Of a stretch of DNA of 18,096 nt, positions 1 through 6,706 are shown piece by piece. The DNA is from a bacterium. Its GTDB lineage: Bacteria > JALSQH01. A model generated the notes under the pieces. The model was not told the DNA's origin. It ran no database searches and worked only from the letters and a program-made list of their open reading frames with translations. The first letter of the stretch is position 1. The number at the start of each line of letters is the position of its first letter. Both the position numbers and the translations under genes were made by a program. Where the stretch lies: contig JALSQH010000198.1 in assembly GCA_026985515.1 (NCBI GenBank), positions 1-18,096 on the forward strand, given 5' to 3'.

Positions 1-531
1 GGGCTCTCCCTTCATACCTGTCCGATTCATGAAACTGTTGGCGTTCTTCCACAGGATGTTTACATATTTTACGATTCTCTCAAGAACAATATTGGCCTTG
101 GTGTCGTTGAAGATAGAGAGGTTATCCTCTCGGCACTAAGAAAGGTGTATCTTGATGATTTCGTCAGAAGATTGCCAGAGGGTGTGGACACCCTTCTGGG
201 TCCGGATGGTTACAGGGTAAGCGGAGGGGAGGCGAAGAGAATTGGCATTGCAAGGCTCTTTACCAGAGATTACAGAGTCCTTCTTTTAGATGAACCCTTT
301 GAGTATCTTGACAGGGAAACGGCTGAGAAGATCCTGAAAAATCTCTTTAATTACTTTCCTGAATCAACCATTATTGCAGCTACCCATGATATGAAAATCC
401 TTGAAAATTTTGACAGGATCATAGTTGTGGTGGGTGGAGAAATTGTTGAAGATGGGAGTTTTAAGGAGCTTCTGGCAATGAATGGGACCTTCGCAAAAAT
501 GGTAAGGTACTACAGGGGGATGGTGGGGTAA
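1..531 (+). CDS. ABC transporter ATP-binding protein, exporter type (C-terminal part, start outside window)
   Basis: The open frame runs from the first base to TAA at 529-531, giving 176 residues of a nucleotide-binding domain whose Walker A and upstream part lie outside the window. Visible in order are the Q-loop (VGVLPQDVYIF, Gln at visible residue 18), a signature motif VSGGEAKR (73-80, a variant of LSGGQ), Walker B with catalytic Glu (VLLLDEP, 93-99), the D-loop (YLD) and the H-loop (ATHD, 127-130). The stretch LPEGVDTLLGPDG before the signature is typical of exporter-type half transporters such as the MsbA and CydC/CydD families, so a membrane domain is expected upstream. The substrate cannot be told from this fragment. 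Glu replaces the last Gln of the signature, which is common in CydC-like proteins, but I do not assign a symbol. A 124-base gap follows. Confidence 0.9.
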   Translation, partial: GLSLHTCPIHETVGVLPQDVYIFYDSLKNNIGLGVVEDREVILSALRKVYLDDFVRRLPEGVDTLLGPDGYRVSGGEAKRIGIARLFTRDYRVLLLDEPFEYLDRETAEKILKNLFNYFPESTIIAATHDMKILENFDRIIVVVGGEIVEDGSFKELLAMNGTFAKMVRYYRGMVG

Positions 532-581
532 TTCCTGATTTCAGCCCTTTTCAGTTTCTTCTTTCATGAATTTTTCATATA

Positions 582-597
582 ACTTAATAAGTACTTA
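582..597. promoter_or_regulatory. cluster of ACTTA/TAAGT half-sites next to the promoter (possible operator)
   Basis: Three half-sites lie in a row: ACTTA (582-586), TAAGT (588-592) and ACTTA (593-597). The last two form a perfect 10-base palindrome TAAGTACTTA at 588-597, ending three bases before the -35 box. The position would suit a repressor or activator of the thiolase/DUF35 unit, perhaps a TetR-type regulator as is common for acyl-CoA genes. This is inference. The region is AT-rich, so chance is possible. Confidence 0.35.
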
Positions 598-599
598 CT

Positions 600-628
600 T
601 TGACAATTCGTGAATGTTGTACTAAACT
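600..628 (+). promoter_or_regulatory. sigma-70-like promoter of the thiolase/DUF35 unit
   Basis: A perfect -35 box TTGACA (600-605) is followed after exactly 17 bases by TAAACT (623-628), which matches TATAAT at four of six positions. It lies 28 bases upstream of the start codon at 656, giving a short leader with a strong ribosome binding site (AAGGGAGG, 642-649). No terminator-like hairpin with a T tract is seen between the ABC gene and this promoter, so some read-through from upstream is possible. Confidence 0.7.
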
Positions 629-641
629 TTGAAAAAATTTA

Positions 642-649
642 AAGGGAGG
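642..649 (+). promoter_or_regulatory. strong ribosome binding site of the thiolase-fold gene
   Basis: AAGGGAGG lies six bases before ATG at 656 and fixes that start. It is among the best Shine-Dalgarno matches in the window. Confidence 0.75.
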
Positions 650-655
650 TTGTAA

Positions 656-1996
656 ATGCGTCCAGTTTATGTGGTGGCAGGTGGGGTAAGCAAATTTGCA
701 AAGGCACGCCCCGATAAGACATTTCAGGCACTTGTTAAGGAAGCGTACGATTATATTCTGCAGGATCTGTGTATTGAGCATCCCAAAATGGTGGAGTTGA
801 TTGATGGAGTTGTGGGTTCATACTTTTCTGATCACTTTGAGTATCAGTTGATGGCTGCAATTATGGTGCAGGATTACCTTGGCCTTGTACCCAAGCCGGG
901 TCACAGGGTGGAGGGAGGTGGTGCGACGGGGGGGATATGCTTTCAGGAGGCGTGGAAGGCAGTGGCCTCTGGTTATATGGATGTAGTTCTTGCCTATGGC
1001 TTTGAAGTGATGTCAAAGGTTAACACCTGGAAGGGAAACGAGTTTATTGCTCTTGCTTCAGATACCACTTTTGATTATCCCGTGGGAGGATTCTATTCAG
1101 GCTACTATGCAATGATGGTTGTGAGACACATGAAGGAGTTTGGTACAACTCCGGAGCAAATGGCAATGGTCTCTGTTAAAAATCACAAGAATGCGATGTA
1201 CAATCCCTTTTCTCAGGCTCCTATGGATATTACCATTGAAGATGTGAGAAAGGCGCCAATGGTTGCCTGGCCCCTTACCAGACTTGATATCTGTACCATG
1301 AGCGATGGTGCTGCAGCAATAATTCTGGCAAGTGAAGAGGGTCTCAAGAAGATCGAGGATGCTGCAGGTAGAACTCTACCAAAGGTTAAAGTGACGGGAA
1401 TAGGAAGGGGAACAGATGCGATGAGAATGGCTGACAGACCACATGGAGATGTTCCTCTTTTACCACATGAGAAGCCTGAAGATTATGTGGGCGACAAATT
1501 TCTTGGGGGTAAGCTGAAGTATCCTGGTATCCATTCCTTCAGGGCGGGGAGAATGGCTTCAATTCAGGCATACAAAATGGCAGGCATAACGAATCCCCTT
1601 GAAGAACTTGATTTTATTGAACTGCATGATGCCTATACCTCATCAGAAATCCAGACCTATGAGGATATGGGACTGTGCCGATATGGAGAAGGGGGTAAAT
1701 TTGTTGAGGAGGGTTATCCTTTTATGCCAAATGTGGATTACAGAATTGACAAGCCCCTTCCCCACAAGGGGAAGATCCCTGTTAATCCTTCAGGTGGTTT
1801 GATTGCAGCTGGTCACCCCGTAGGGGCAACCGGTTTAATGCAGGCTGTTTTTGCTCTCTGGCAGTTGCAGGGGACCATAGGTAAACATTTTGGGGATGAA
1901 ACTCTGCAGATCAAAAATGCAAAGAGAGGCGCAATTCACAGTCATGCAGGGACTGGAACTTATGTAACTGTCAGTATCCTTGAAAGGGAGGAGTAA
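656..1996 (+). CDS. thiolase-fold (SCPx/archaeal-type) protein without the nucleophilic cysteine
   Basis: This 446-residue protein belongs to the thiolase superfamily, in the SCPx/archaeal branch that works with DUF35 proteins. Family landmarks are VEGGGATGG (85-93, normally VxxxCASGG), SDGAAAIILAS (216-226), ELHDAYTSSE (322-331, normally xVHDCF or HDAF) and NPSGGLIAAGHPVGATG (377-393). The nucleophilic Cys that carries the acyl group is replaced by Gly89, read directly from codon GGT at 920-922. The Cys of the HDCF motif is Ala326, followed by Tyr327. The C-terminal CxG motif is also absent (HSHAGTG, 428-434). Ordinary Claisen-type thiolase chemistry is therefore unlikely. In steroid degradation the DUF35-bound Ltp2 proteins have this fold without the cysteines and act as retro-aldolases, so a C-C lyase on a 3-hydroxyacyl-CoA-like substrate is a possible role (inference). 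The stop is two bases before the DUF35 gene, so the two are probably translationally coupled. It will usually be labelled acetyl-CoA acetyltransferase, and that label should not be trusted. Confidence 0.88.
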   Translation: MRPVYVVAGGVSKFAKARPDKTFQALVKEAYDYILQDLCIEHPKMVELIDGVVGSYFSDHFEYQLMAAIMVQDYLGLVPKPGHRVEGGGATGGICFQEAWKAVASGYMDVVLAYGFEVMSKVNTWKGNEFIALASDTTFDYPVGGFYSGYYAMMVVRHMKEFGTTPEQMAMVSVKNHKNAMYNPFSQAPMDITIEDVRKAPMVAWPLTRLDICTMSDGAAAIILASEEGLKKIEDAAGRTLPKVKVTGIGRGTDAMRMADRPHGDVPLLPHEKPEDYVGDKFLGGKLKYPGIHSFRAGRMASIQAYKMAGITNPLEELDFIELHDAYTSSEIQTYEDMGLCRYGEGGKFVEEGYPFMPNVDYRIDKPLPHKGKIPVNPSGGLIAAGHPVGATGLMQAVFALWQLQGTIGKHFGDETLQIKNAKRGAIHSHAGTGTYVTVSILEREE

Positions 1997-1998
1997 GG

Positions 1999-2535
1999 AT
2001 GAGTGAAAAAGTAAAATTACCTGAACTTGAAGAGGGAACAGAGGTTTTTAATGTTCCATTTCCCAAGGATAAGGATCTCTCTGTACTGAAAAAGATGACC
2101 CCCATAATTGTCAAAAGGCAGTATCTCATAAATTACATTTACAGTTATGGTCAGGATTCCCCATTTTTTGCTGCTCTTGCTAATGGGAGATTGATTGGAA
2201 CGAGGTGCCCAAAGTGTGGCTACACATATGCCACTCCCAAGGGTCATTGCATGTACTGTGGAGTTGAAACTGAATGGGTGGAGTTACCGGAGACGGGTAG
2301 AGTTCACACATTTACGGTGTGTCACTTTGGCAGTGAGGAGTTTCTTAAAGAAACGCCTTTCATCCTTGCCCTGATTGAATTTGATGGGGTGGATACCCTT
2401 TTCCTTACCAGACTGGTGGGGGTGGATGTGAACAATCCCACACTTGACTGGATAGGAATGGAGGTTAAACCAAGATTCAGAAGAAATTCGCAATTTAAAC
2501 CAACTGATGTTTACTTTGTTCCTGTGGATAAGTAA
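1999..2535 (+). CDS. DUF35 zinc-ribbon / OB-fold protein, partner of the thiolase-fold protein
   Basis: The protein has 178 residues. Residues 1-55 form an extended N-terminal part, followed by a helix and the zinc ribbon with Cys70-x2-Cys73 and Cys84-x2-Cys87 (RCPKCG, HCMYCG), then an OB-fold at about 97-176 (GRVHTFTVCHFG, LALIEFDG, GMEVKPRF). Such proteins bind acyl-CoA and bridge or complete the active site of thiolase-superfamily partners: HMG-CoA synthase/thiolase in archaea, BbsA with BbsB in anaerobic toluene degradation, ChsH2 with Ltp2 in steroid degradation. The N-terminal extension makes it longer than the usual 130-140 residues. ATG at 1999 follows the thiolase-fold stop by two bases, with a purine-rich AAGGGAGGAG ribosome binding site inside the end of the upstream gene. 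Its 3' end overlaps rimO, which reads in the opposite direction, by 25 bases. Confidence 0.9.
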   Translation: MSEKVKLPELEEGTEVFNVPFPKDKDLSVLKKMTPIIVKRQYLINYIYSYGQDSPFFAALANGRLIGTRCPKCGYTYATPKGHCMYCGVETEWVELPETGRVHTFTVCHFGSEEFLKETPFILALIEFDGVDTLFLTRLVGVDVNNPTLDWIGMEVKPRFRRNSQFKPTDVYFVPVDK

Positions 2536-3851
2536 GTGGTGTCCATCACTTCCCCGTCAAATTCGCTTACCTCGTTTTTCACTTCAACTTCTGTGAAGAA
2601 GGGAGGGGGAGTGGTGGTCTTTTTAATTAGTAACGACCCGTCAGCATCTGGTCCCTGAAACCATGCTCTTCCAATGTTATATTTCTCGTCCCACTCCTCT
2701 TCTACTATTGCAGACACACTTTTACCTGAGAATTTATTGTAAAAATTTTCCAGCTTTTCCCATGCCAGTTGCGAGAGAATTTCTGCTCTTTCCTCTTTTA
2801 TCTCTTCATCTATCTGATCAGGAAATTTGCTTGCCCTTGCCTCTTCCTCAGGACTAAATTTGAAGAAACCGAAAAAGTCAACCAGATCTTCCTCCAGGAA
2901 GGAAGTTAACCTCTCAAAGTCATCGTCAGTTTCGCTGGGAAAACCTGTTATTACAGTTGTTCGTATGACTGATTGGGGAATTTTTTTCTTAATTTTTTTA
3001 AAGAGATTTCTTATCGTTTTGCTGTCGCTTCTGCGGTTCATCCGCTTCAGAATGGTATCTGAAAAATGCTGGATGGGGATGTCAAAGTATGGAAGAAGTG
3101 GCGGTTCAGCGAAAAGTTCGATAAACTCTTCATCATACTCTTCCGGGTATAAGTATTGAACTCTTATCCACCGAAATCCTTCAATCTTTTTCAGTCGTTC
3201 CAAAAGAGTGGTAAGATTTGTTTCGTCGTCAAGATCCCTCCCATATGCAGTTGTATCCTGTGCAATAATGATCAGCTCTTCGACCCCCTGATCTTTCATC
3301 CACTTCGCTTCATCAAGTAGTTTATCAACAGTTCTGCTTCTCTGGGGACCACGGAGCCTTGGAATAATACAAAAGGAACAGTTTGCAGAGCATCCTTCTG
3401 CAATTTTGAGGTATCCCACTGGAGGTCTGGTCAGAAGGTGTCTGGGAATTTCCCATGCTTTGTAGATGGGTCTGGTGATGTGGAGACGCTTATTTTCATC
3501 CAGTAATTCTGGAATTCTGTAGAAATCAGTTGTCCCCACAAAGAGGTCCACTTCAGGCAATTCTGAAAGAAGTTGATCCCGGTATCGCTGGACCATGCAC
3601 CCTGATACAACTATTTTCATTCCGGGTTTTTTCTTTTTGATTTCTCCCATTTCAAGTATCGTGTCAATTGATTCTTCAACTGCATCTCTTATGAAACCGC
3701 AGGTGTTTATTACGACCACATCTGCAGAAGAGGGGTCGGGAGTGTATGAAAAGGAGAACTTTTCAAACTGGTAAAATATCTTTTCAGAGTCGATCAGGTT
3801 CTTCGAGCATCCCAGGCTTATGATGTGAAACTTTTTTGAAGAGTTTTTCAT
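2511..3851 (-). CDS. rimO: ribosomal protein S12 methylthiotransferase RimO (radical SAM)
   Basis: RimO adds a methylthio group to a conserved aspartate of ribosomal protein S12, using two iron-sulfur clusters and S-adenosylmethionine. The 446-residue protein shows the N-terminal MTTase domain with three cluster cysteines (LGCSKNLIDSE Cys15, NTCGF Cys51, VSGCMVQRY Cys85), the radical-SAM motif EGCSANCSFCIIP (Cys154, Cys158, Cys161) followed by RLRGPQRSR typical of RimO rather than MiaB, QDTTAYGRD (198-206), and a C-terminal TRAM domain. I chose ATG at 3851, which overlaps the GAF-gene stop as TGATG. An in-frame GTG lies one codon upstream at 3854 and cannot be excluded. Residues after the TRAM domain form a short extra tail that covers the overlap with the DUF35 gene. 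It is the last gene of the chemosensory operon and probably has only a transcriptional link to it. Confidence 0.95.
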   Translation of the reverse strand: MKNSSKKFHIISLGCSKNLIDSEKIFYQFEKFSFSYTPDPSSADVVVINTCGFIRDAVEESIDTILEMGEIKKKKPGMKIVVSGCMVQRYRDQLLSELPEVDLFVGTTDFYRIPELLDENKRLHITRPIYKAWEIPRHLLTRPPVGYLKIAEGCSANCSFCIIPRLRGPQRSRTVDKLLDEAKWMKDQGVEELIIIAQDTTAYGRDLDDETNLTTLLERLKKIEGFRWIRVQYLYPEEYDEEFIELFAEPPLLPYFDIPIQHFSDTILKRMNRRSDSKTIRNLFKKIKKKIPQSVIRTTVITGFPSETDDDFERLTSFLEEDLVDFFGFFKFSPEEEARASKFPDQIDEEIKEERAEILSQLAWEKLENFYNKFSGKSVSAIVEEEWDEKYNIGRAWFQGPDADGSLLIKKTTTPPPFFTEVEVKNEVSEFDGEVMDTTYLSTGTK

Positions 3852-4714
3852 CACTCTTTTTTGAGGAGCTCCATGAAGCTCTGAAAGGTTGTGAGTTTTC
3901 TCTCAGATTCTGCATAGAGTCTTGCACTGAAGATGGCAGTGGCGGCATGACCTGCTAAAAGAGTGAAGAGTTCTTCATCAACCTTGTCGAAGGAAGTTTT
4001 CTGTATCAGAAGTCTGTAAATTACTATTGCGCCCACCAGTTTTTTCTGATTTTCAATTTTTAGTGGGATTACAACCAGTGGATTGTCGGGATCTATCTCA
4101 TTTTCTCTTCTGACTAAAAGCTCAGGATTTATGTAAACTTCTCCAGAGGCTACAGCTTTTCCCACTATACCCTCACCAACTTTAAATGGGGGAGGAGATG
4201 TTTCCTCAAATCCCTCTCCTCCAACAAAGTTGAGTGTTGAATTTTTTTCATCATAAAGGAAGATCCCAAATACTTCGCCTCCTATTAAATTTATCACTAC
4301 TTCAATGATTGTCTGTAGAACTTCTTTAAAATCGAGAGTTGCATGTAGCTGGTAACTGGCAACATAGAGATTGGCCAGACTGTTGTTTTCCTCTTCAATT
4401 TCAACATATCGCTGAGCAAAATCTCTGTTTTCTTCTTCAACTTCTTTTAATCTTTCGAGTATCTTTTTCTTTTCCTCTTCAAGCTCTATTATTCGTCTCT
4501 GAAGATTTGCAATGACAGAGTCTGATTGTAATTGTTTCTTCAATTCATCATTTTCTGTTTGAAGTCTCACTATTTTGTATCTTAATTTCTCATTTTCTTT
4601 GAGAAGTTCCTGGGTAAATTCACTACCTTTTTTGAAGAGATTCAGAAATTCTTCCACCCTTTTCTTAAAGTGCTCATCCATCAATTGATGCTCTTTTTTT
4701 TCTTCGTCACTCAT
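3851..4714 (-). CDS. coiled-coil plus GAF-domain protein of the chemosensory operon
   Basis: This 287-residue soluble protein starts with a charged helix (1-30), continues with a long coiled coil of heptad Leu/Ile/Glu/Lys pattern (about 35-118), and ends with a GAF domain (about 125-270: YQLHATLDFKEVLQTIIE, FGIFLYDEKNSTLNFVGG, VGEGIVGKAVASGEVYI, VVIPLKI, LVGAIVIYR). GAF domains bind small ligands or serve as dimer switches, and no kinase, cyclase or output domain follows. It lies directly downstream of cheB (14 bases apart), with a strong AGGGAGG site before ATG at 4714, and its stop overlaps the rimO start. The coiled coil could attach it to the receptor or HEAT components (inference). The ligand is unknown. 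Confidence 0.85.
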   Translation of the reverse strand: MSDEEKKEHQLMDEHFKKRVEEFLNLFKKGSEFTQELLKENEKLRYKIVRLQTENDELKKQLQSDSVIANLQRRIIELEEEKKKILERLKEVEEENRDFAQRYVEIEEENNSLANLYVASYQLHATLDFKEVLQTIIEVVINLIGGEVFGIFLYDEKNSTLNFVGGEGFEETSPPPFKVGEGIVGKAVASGEVYINPELLVRRENEIDPDNPLVVIPLKIENQKKLVGAIVIYRLLIQKTSFDKVDEELFTLLAGHAATAIFSARLYAESERKLTTFQSFMELLKKE

Positions 4715-4728
4715 GTTTCCTCCCTAAT

Positions 4729-5862
4729 TTACTTTTTTATGAATTTCCTGACATTTGTTGCAACCCAGTTGTTTATCTCTGCAGGAATTTCCCTTAAAGG
4801 AAGAACTTTATCCACGGCGCCTCGCCTGATTGCTTCCCGCGGCATTCCAAAAACAACAGCCGTTTCTTCTGATTCCGCAATTGTATATCCATTATTGACT
4901 TTGATTTCCAGCAATCCTTCCACACCATCGTCACCCATTCCAGTTAACAGAATGCCCATTGTTCTGCTTCCCATCACGCTGGCAACTGAAAAAAATAACT
5001 TGTTTATTGAGGGAACATATCTGTCACTTTCGGTGGTTTTCTTAAGTTCAATTATAACTCTTTTCCCTTTTCGTGCAATTACCATATTTTTCGAACTTGG
5101 AGATATATAGGCAGTTCCTCCTCTGACAACTTCGCCATGTTCCCCCTTTTTCACGATGTATGATGATACTCTATCAAGTCGCTCTGCAAAAGGTTCAATG
5201 AAGTTATCAGGCATGTGCTGTCCTATTAAAATTGCAACATTCTCATTTAGCTTCAGAGAGCTCATAATCTGGTACAGGGCTGCTGGGCCCCCTGTAGAGG
5301 CTCCTATTGCCACTGTGAGAAGATTGTCAATATCTTCTTCGGCAATAAGGGTTTTTTCGGGTGGAAGAAAAAGGGATTCATAAGAGTAAAAATTGTTACG
5401 ATGTTTCCAGAAATCGTTAAATCTTTTTCTGGCCCCGGAGGGATTGAAGGATGTAGCAAGAACTATTTTGTCGTTTAGCTCTTTAACAATTTTTTCCAGT
5501 TCGGGAATTCCGCCATTCATCGGTTTGGGGATGAAATCGAGAGCTCCGAGCTCCATAGCTTTTATGATATTGTAGTAGTTGCTTTTGGCACTGAGCACTA
5601 TCACTGGTATCGGTTTTCTGTCAAGCAGAAGCCTCAGGAAAGTAAAACCGTCCATTTTGGGCATTTCAAGGTCAAGTATGATGACATCTGGATTGTACTT
5701 TATAACTTTCTTGAGTGCATCTTCCCCATCAACTGCAGTTACTATCTGTCCAATGTTTGGTTGTTTTGATAGAAGTTCACTCAATGTTGTTCTCACATAT
5801 GCAGAGTCATCAACAATGAGAACCGCAGGGTTATTTTTCTGGTTTCTGGTAGACAATGTCAT
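4729..5862 (-). CDS. cheB: chemotaxis response regulator protein-glutamate methylesterase/deamidase CheB
   Basis: CheB removes methyl groups from, or deamidates, receptor glutamates after phosphorylation by CheA. The 377 residues contain an intact receiver domain (acidic pair in LIVDDSAY 15-22, phosphoacceptor Asp64 in ILDLEMPKMDG, switch Ser in VLSA, Lys113 in IPKP), a linker of about 50 residues (130-180), and the methylesterase domain with the catalytic triad visible as Ser189 (AIGASTGGP), His216 (GQHMP) and Asp312 (GMGDDG). The C-terminal NNGYTIAESEETAVVFGMP is also classic. No key residue is missing. ATG at 5862 lies 32 bases inside the 3' end of cheR, and the ribosome binding site is weak, so translation is probably coupled to cheR. 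No other Met lies close to the receiver start. Confidence 0.97.
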   Translation of the reverse strand: MTLSTRNQKNNPAVLIVDDSAYVRTTLSELLSKQPNIGQIVTAVDGEDALKKVIKYNPDVIILDLEMPKMDGFTFLRLLLDRKPIPVIVLSAKSNYYNIIKAMELGALDFIPKPMNGGIPELEKIVKELNDKIVLATSFNPSGARKRFNDFWKHRNNFYSYESLFLPPEKTLIAEEDIDNLLTVAIGASTGGPAALYQIMSSLKLNENVAILIGQHMPDNFIEPFAERLDRVSSYIVKKGEHGEVVRGGTAYISPSSKNMVIARKGKRVIIELKKTTESDRYVPSINKLFFSVASVMGSRTMGILLTGMGDDGVEGLLEIKVNNGYTIAESEETAVVFGMPREAIRRGAVDKVLPLREIPAEINNWVATNVRKFIKK

Positions 5863-6706
5863 TTTTCAGGTTGACCAGCTTAAATTTTGTTGTAATGTTG
5901 ATAAGACTTTCTGAATGTCCCAGCAGTAAAAAGCCACCGGGTAAAAGTCTATCATAAAGGTTGTCAACAAGTTTTTTCCTCGATTCCATATCAAAGTATA
6001 TCAAAACATTCCTGCAGAATACAACATCAAAAAAGGGGAGAAGTCTTATTTTTTCTGAGTCAAGAAGATTGAGATGGGAAAATGTAACCAGTTCCTTAAC
6101 CTCTTCCTTAATTTTGTATTTCCCATCCTCCATTCTGACAAAGTATTTTTCGATGTATTTTCTTGGAGTAGCTCTGAATGAACTGGTTGAATATATACCT
6201 TCTCTTGCCTTTGCAAGCATTTCATAGTTGATGTCGTTGGCAAAAATATTGAACACTATTTTCCCGTTGTTGCATAGATAGTGGTACTTGCACTTTTCAA
6301 GGATAAGCATTGCAATGGTATAGGGTTCTTCACCAGATGAGCATCCCGCGCTCCAGATATTTATCATGTTCAGGGATGATTTTTTCTTTTTATCCACTAT
6401 CAGTGGGAGAATTTCTTCGGAAAAGGCATCCAGCTGGAATTTTTCTCTGAAGAAATATGTTTCGTTGGTGGTTACAATGTTTATAAGGGTATCCAGTTCT
6501 TCCTTTTTTCTTCTGTTGTACTTGAGGAAAATCACATACTCTCTGAATGAATTGAACCCCAGATCAAATAATCTTTTCTGAAGCTTGTACTCCAGAATCT
6601 TCCTGTCGTTGTCAGTGAGCCATATGCCTGACTTTTTATTTATGATTTCCCTGAGTACTTCAAATTCGTAGTCTGGTAATGTAATATGATGATAATTAAC
6701 GGGCAT
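5831..6706 (-). CDS. cheR: chemotaxis protein-glutamate O-methyltransferase CheR
   Basis: CheR methylates receptor glutamates with S-adenosylmethionine and works against CheB. The 291 residues have the N-terminal helical domain (about 10-75), then NETYFFRE (81-88), the SAM-binding loop WSAGCSSGEEPY (118-129), ANDIN (157-161), VFCRNVLIYFD (229-239) and GHSES (263-267). Length and motifs match stand-alone CheR without TPR repeats. Neither receptor in this operon ends in an NWETF-like pentapeptide, so tether-independent docking is expected. ATG at 6706 overlaps the stop of the HEAT gene by 11 bases, and cheB starts inside its 3' end, so the three genes are tightly coupled. Confidence 0.97.
   Translation of the reverse strand: MPVNYHHITLPDYEFEVLREIINKKSGIWLTDNDRKILEYKLQKRLFDLGFNSFREYVIFLKYNRRKKEELDTLINIVTTNETYFFREKFQLDAFSEEILPLIVDKKKKSSLNMINIWSAGCSSGEEPYTIAMLILEKCKYHYLCNNGKIVFNIFANDINYEMLAKAREGIYSTSSFRATPRKYIEKYFVRMEDGKYKIKEEVKELVTFSHLNLLDSEKIRLLPFFDVVFCRNVLIYFDMESRKKLVDNLYDRLLPGGFLLLGHSESLINITTKFKLVNLKNDIVYQKPEK

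Noticed and set aside
532-599. Terminator between the ABC gene and the promoter
   Set aside because: Only very short AT-rich inverted repeats (ATGAA/TTCAT) are seen, without a stable stem.
656-1996. Calling the thiolase-fold gene acetyl-CoA acetyltransferase
   Set aside because: The nucleophilic Cys and the HDCF Cys are both missing, so the reaction in that name is not supported.
2534-2551. Hairpin AAGTGGT-GTCC-ATCACTT just after the DUF35 stop as a rho-independent terminator
   Set aside because: The stem has seven pairs including a G-U, little GC, and no T tract on either side.
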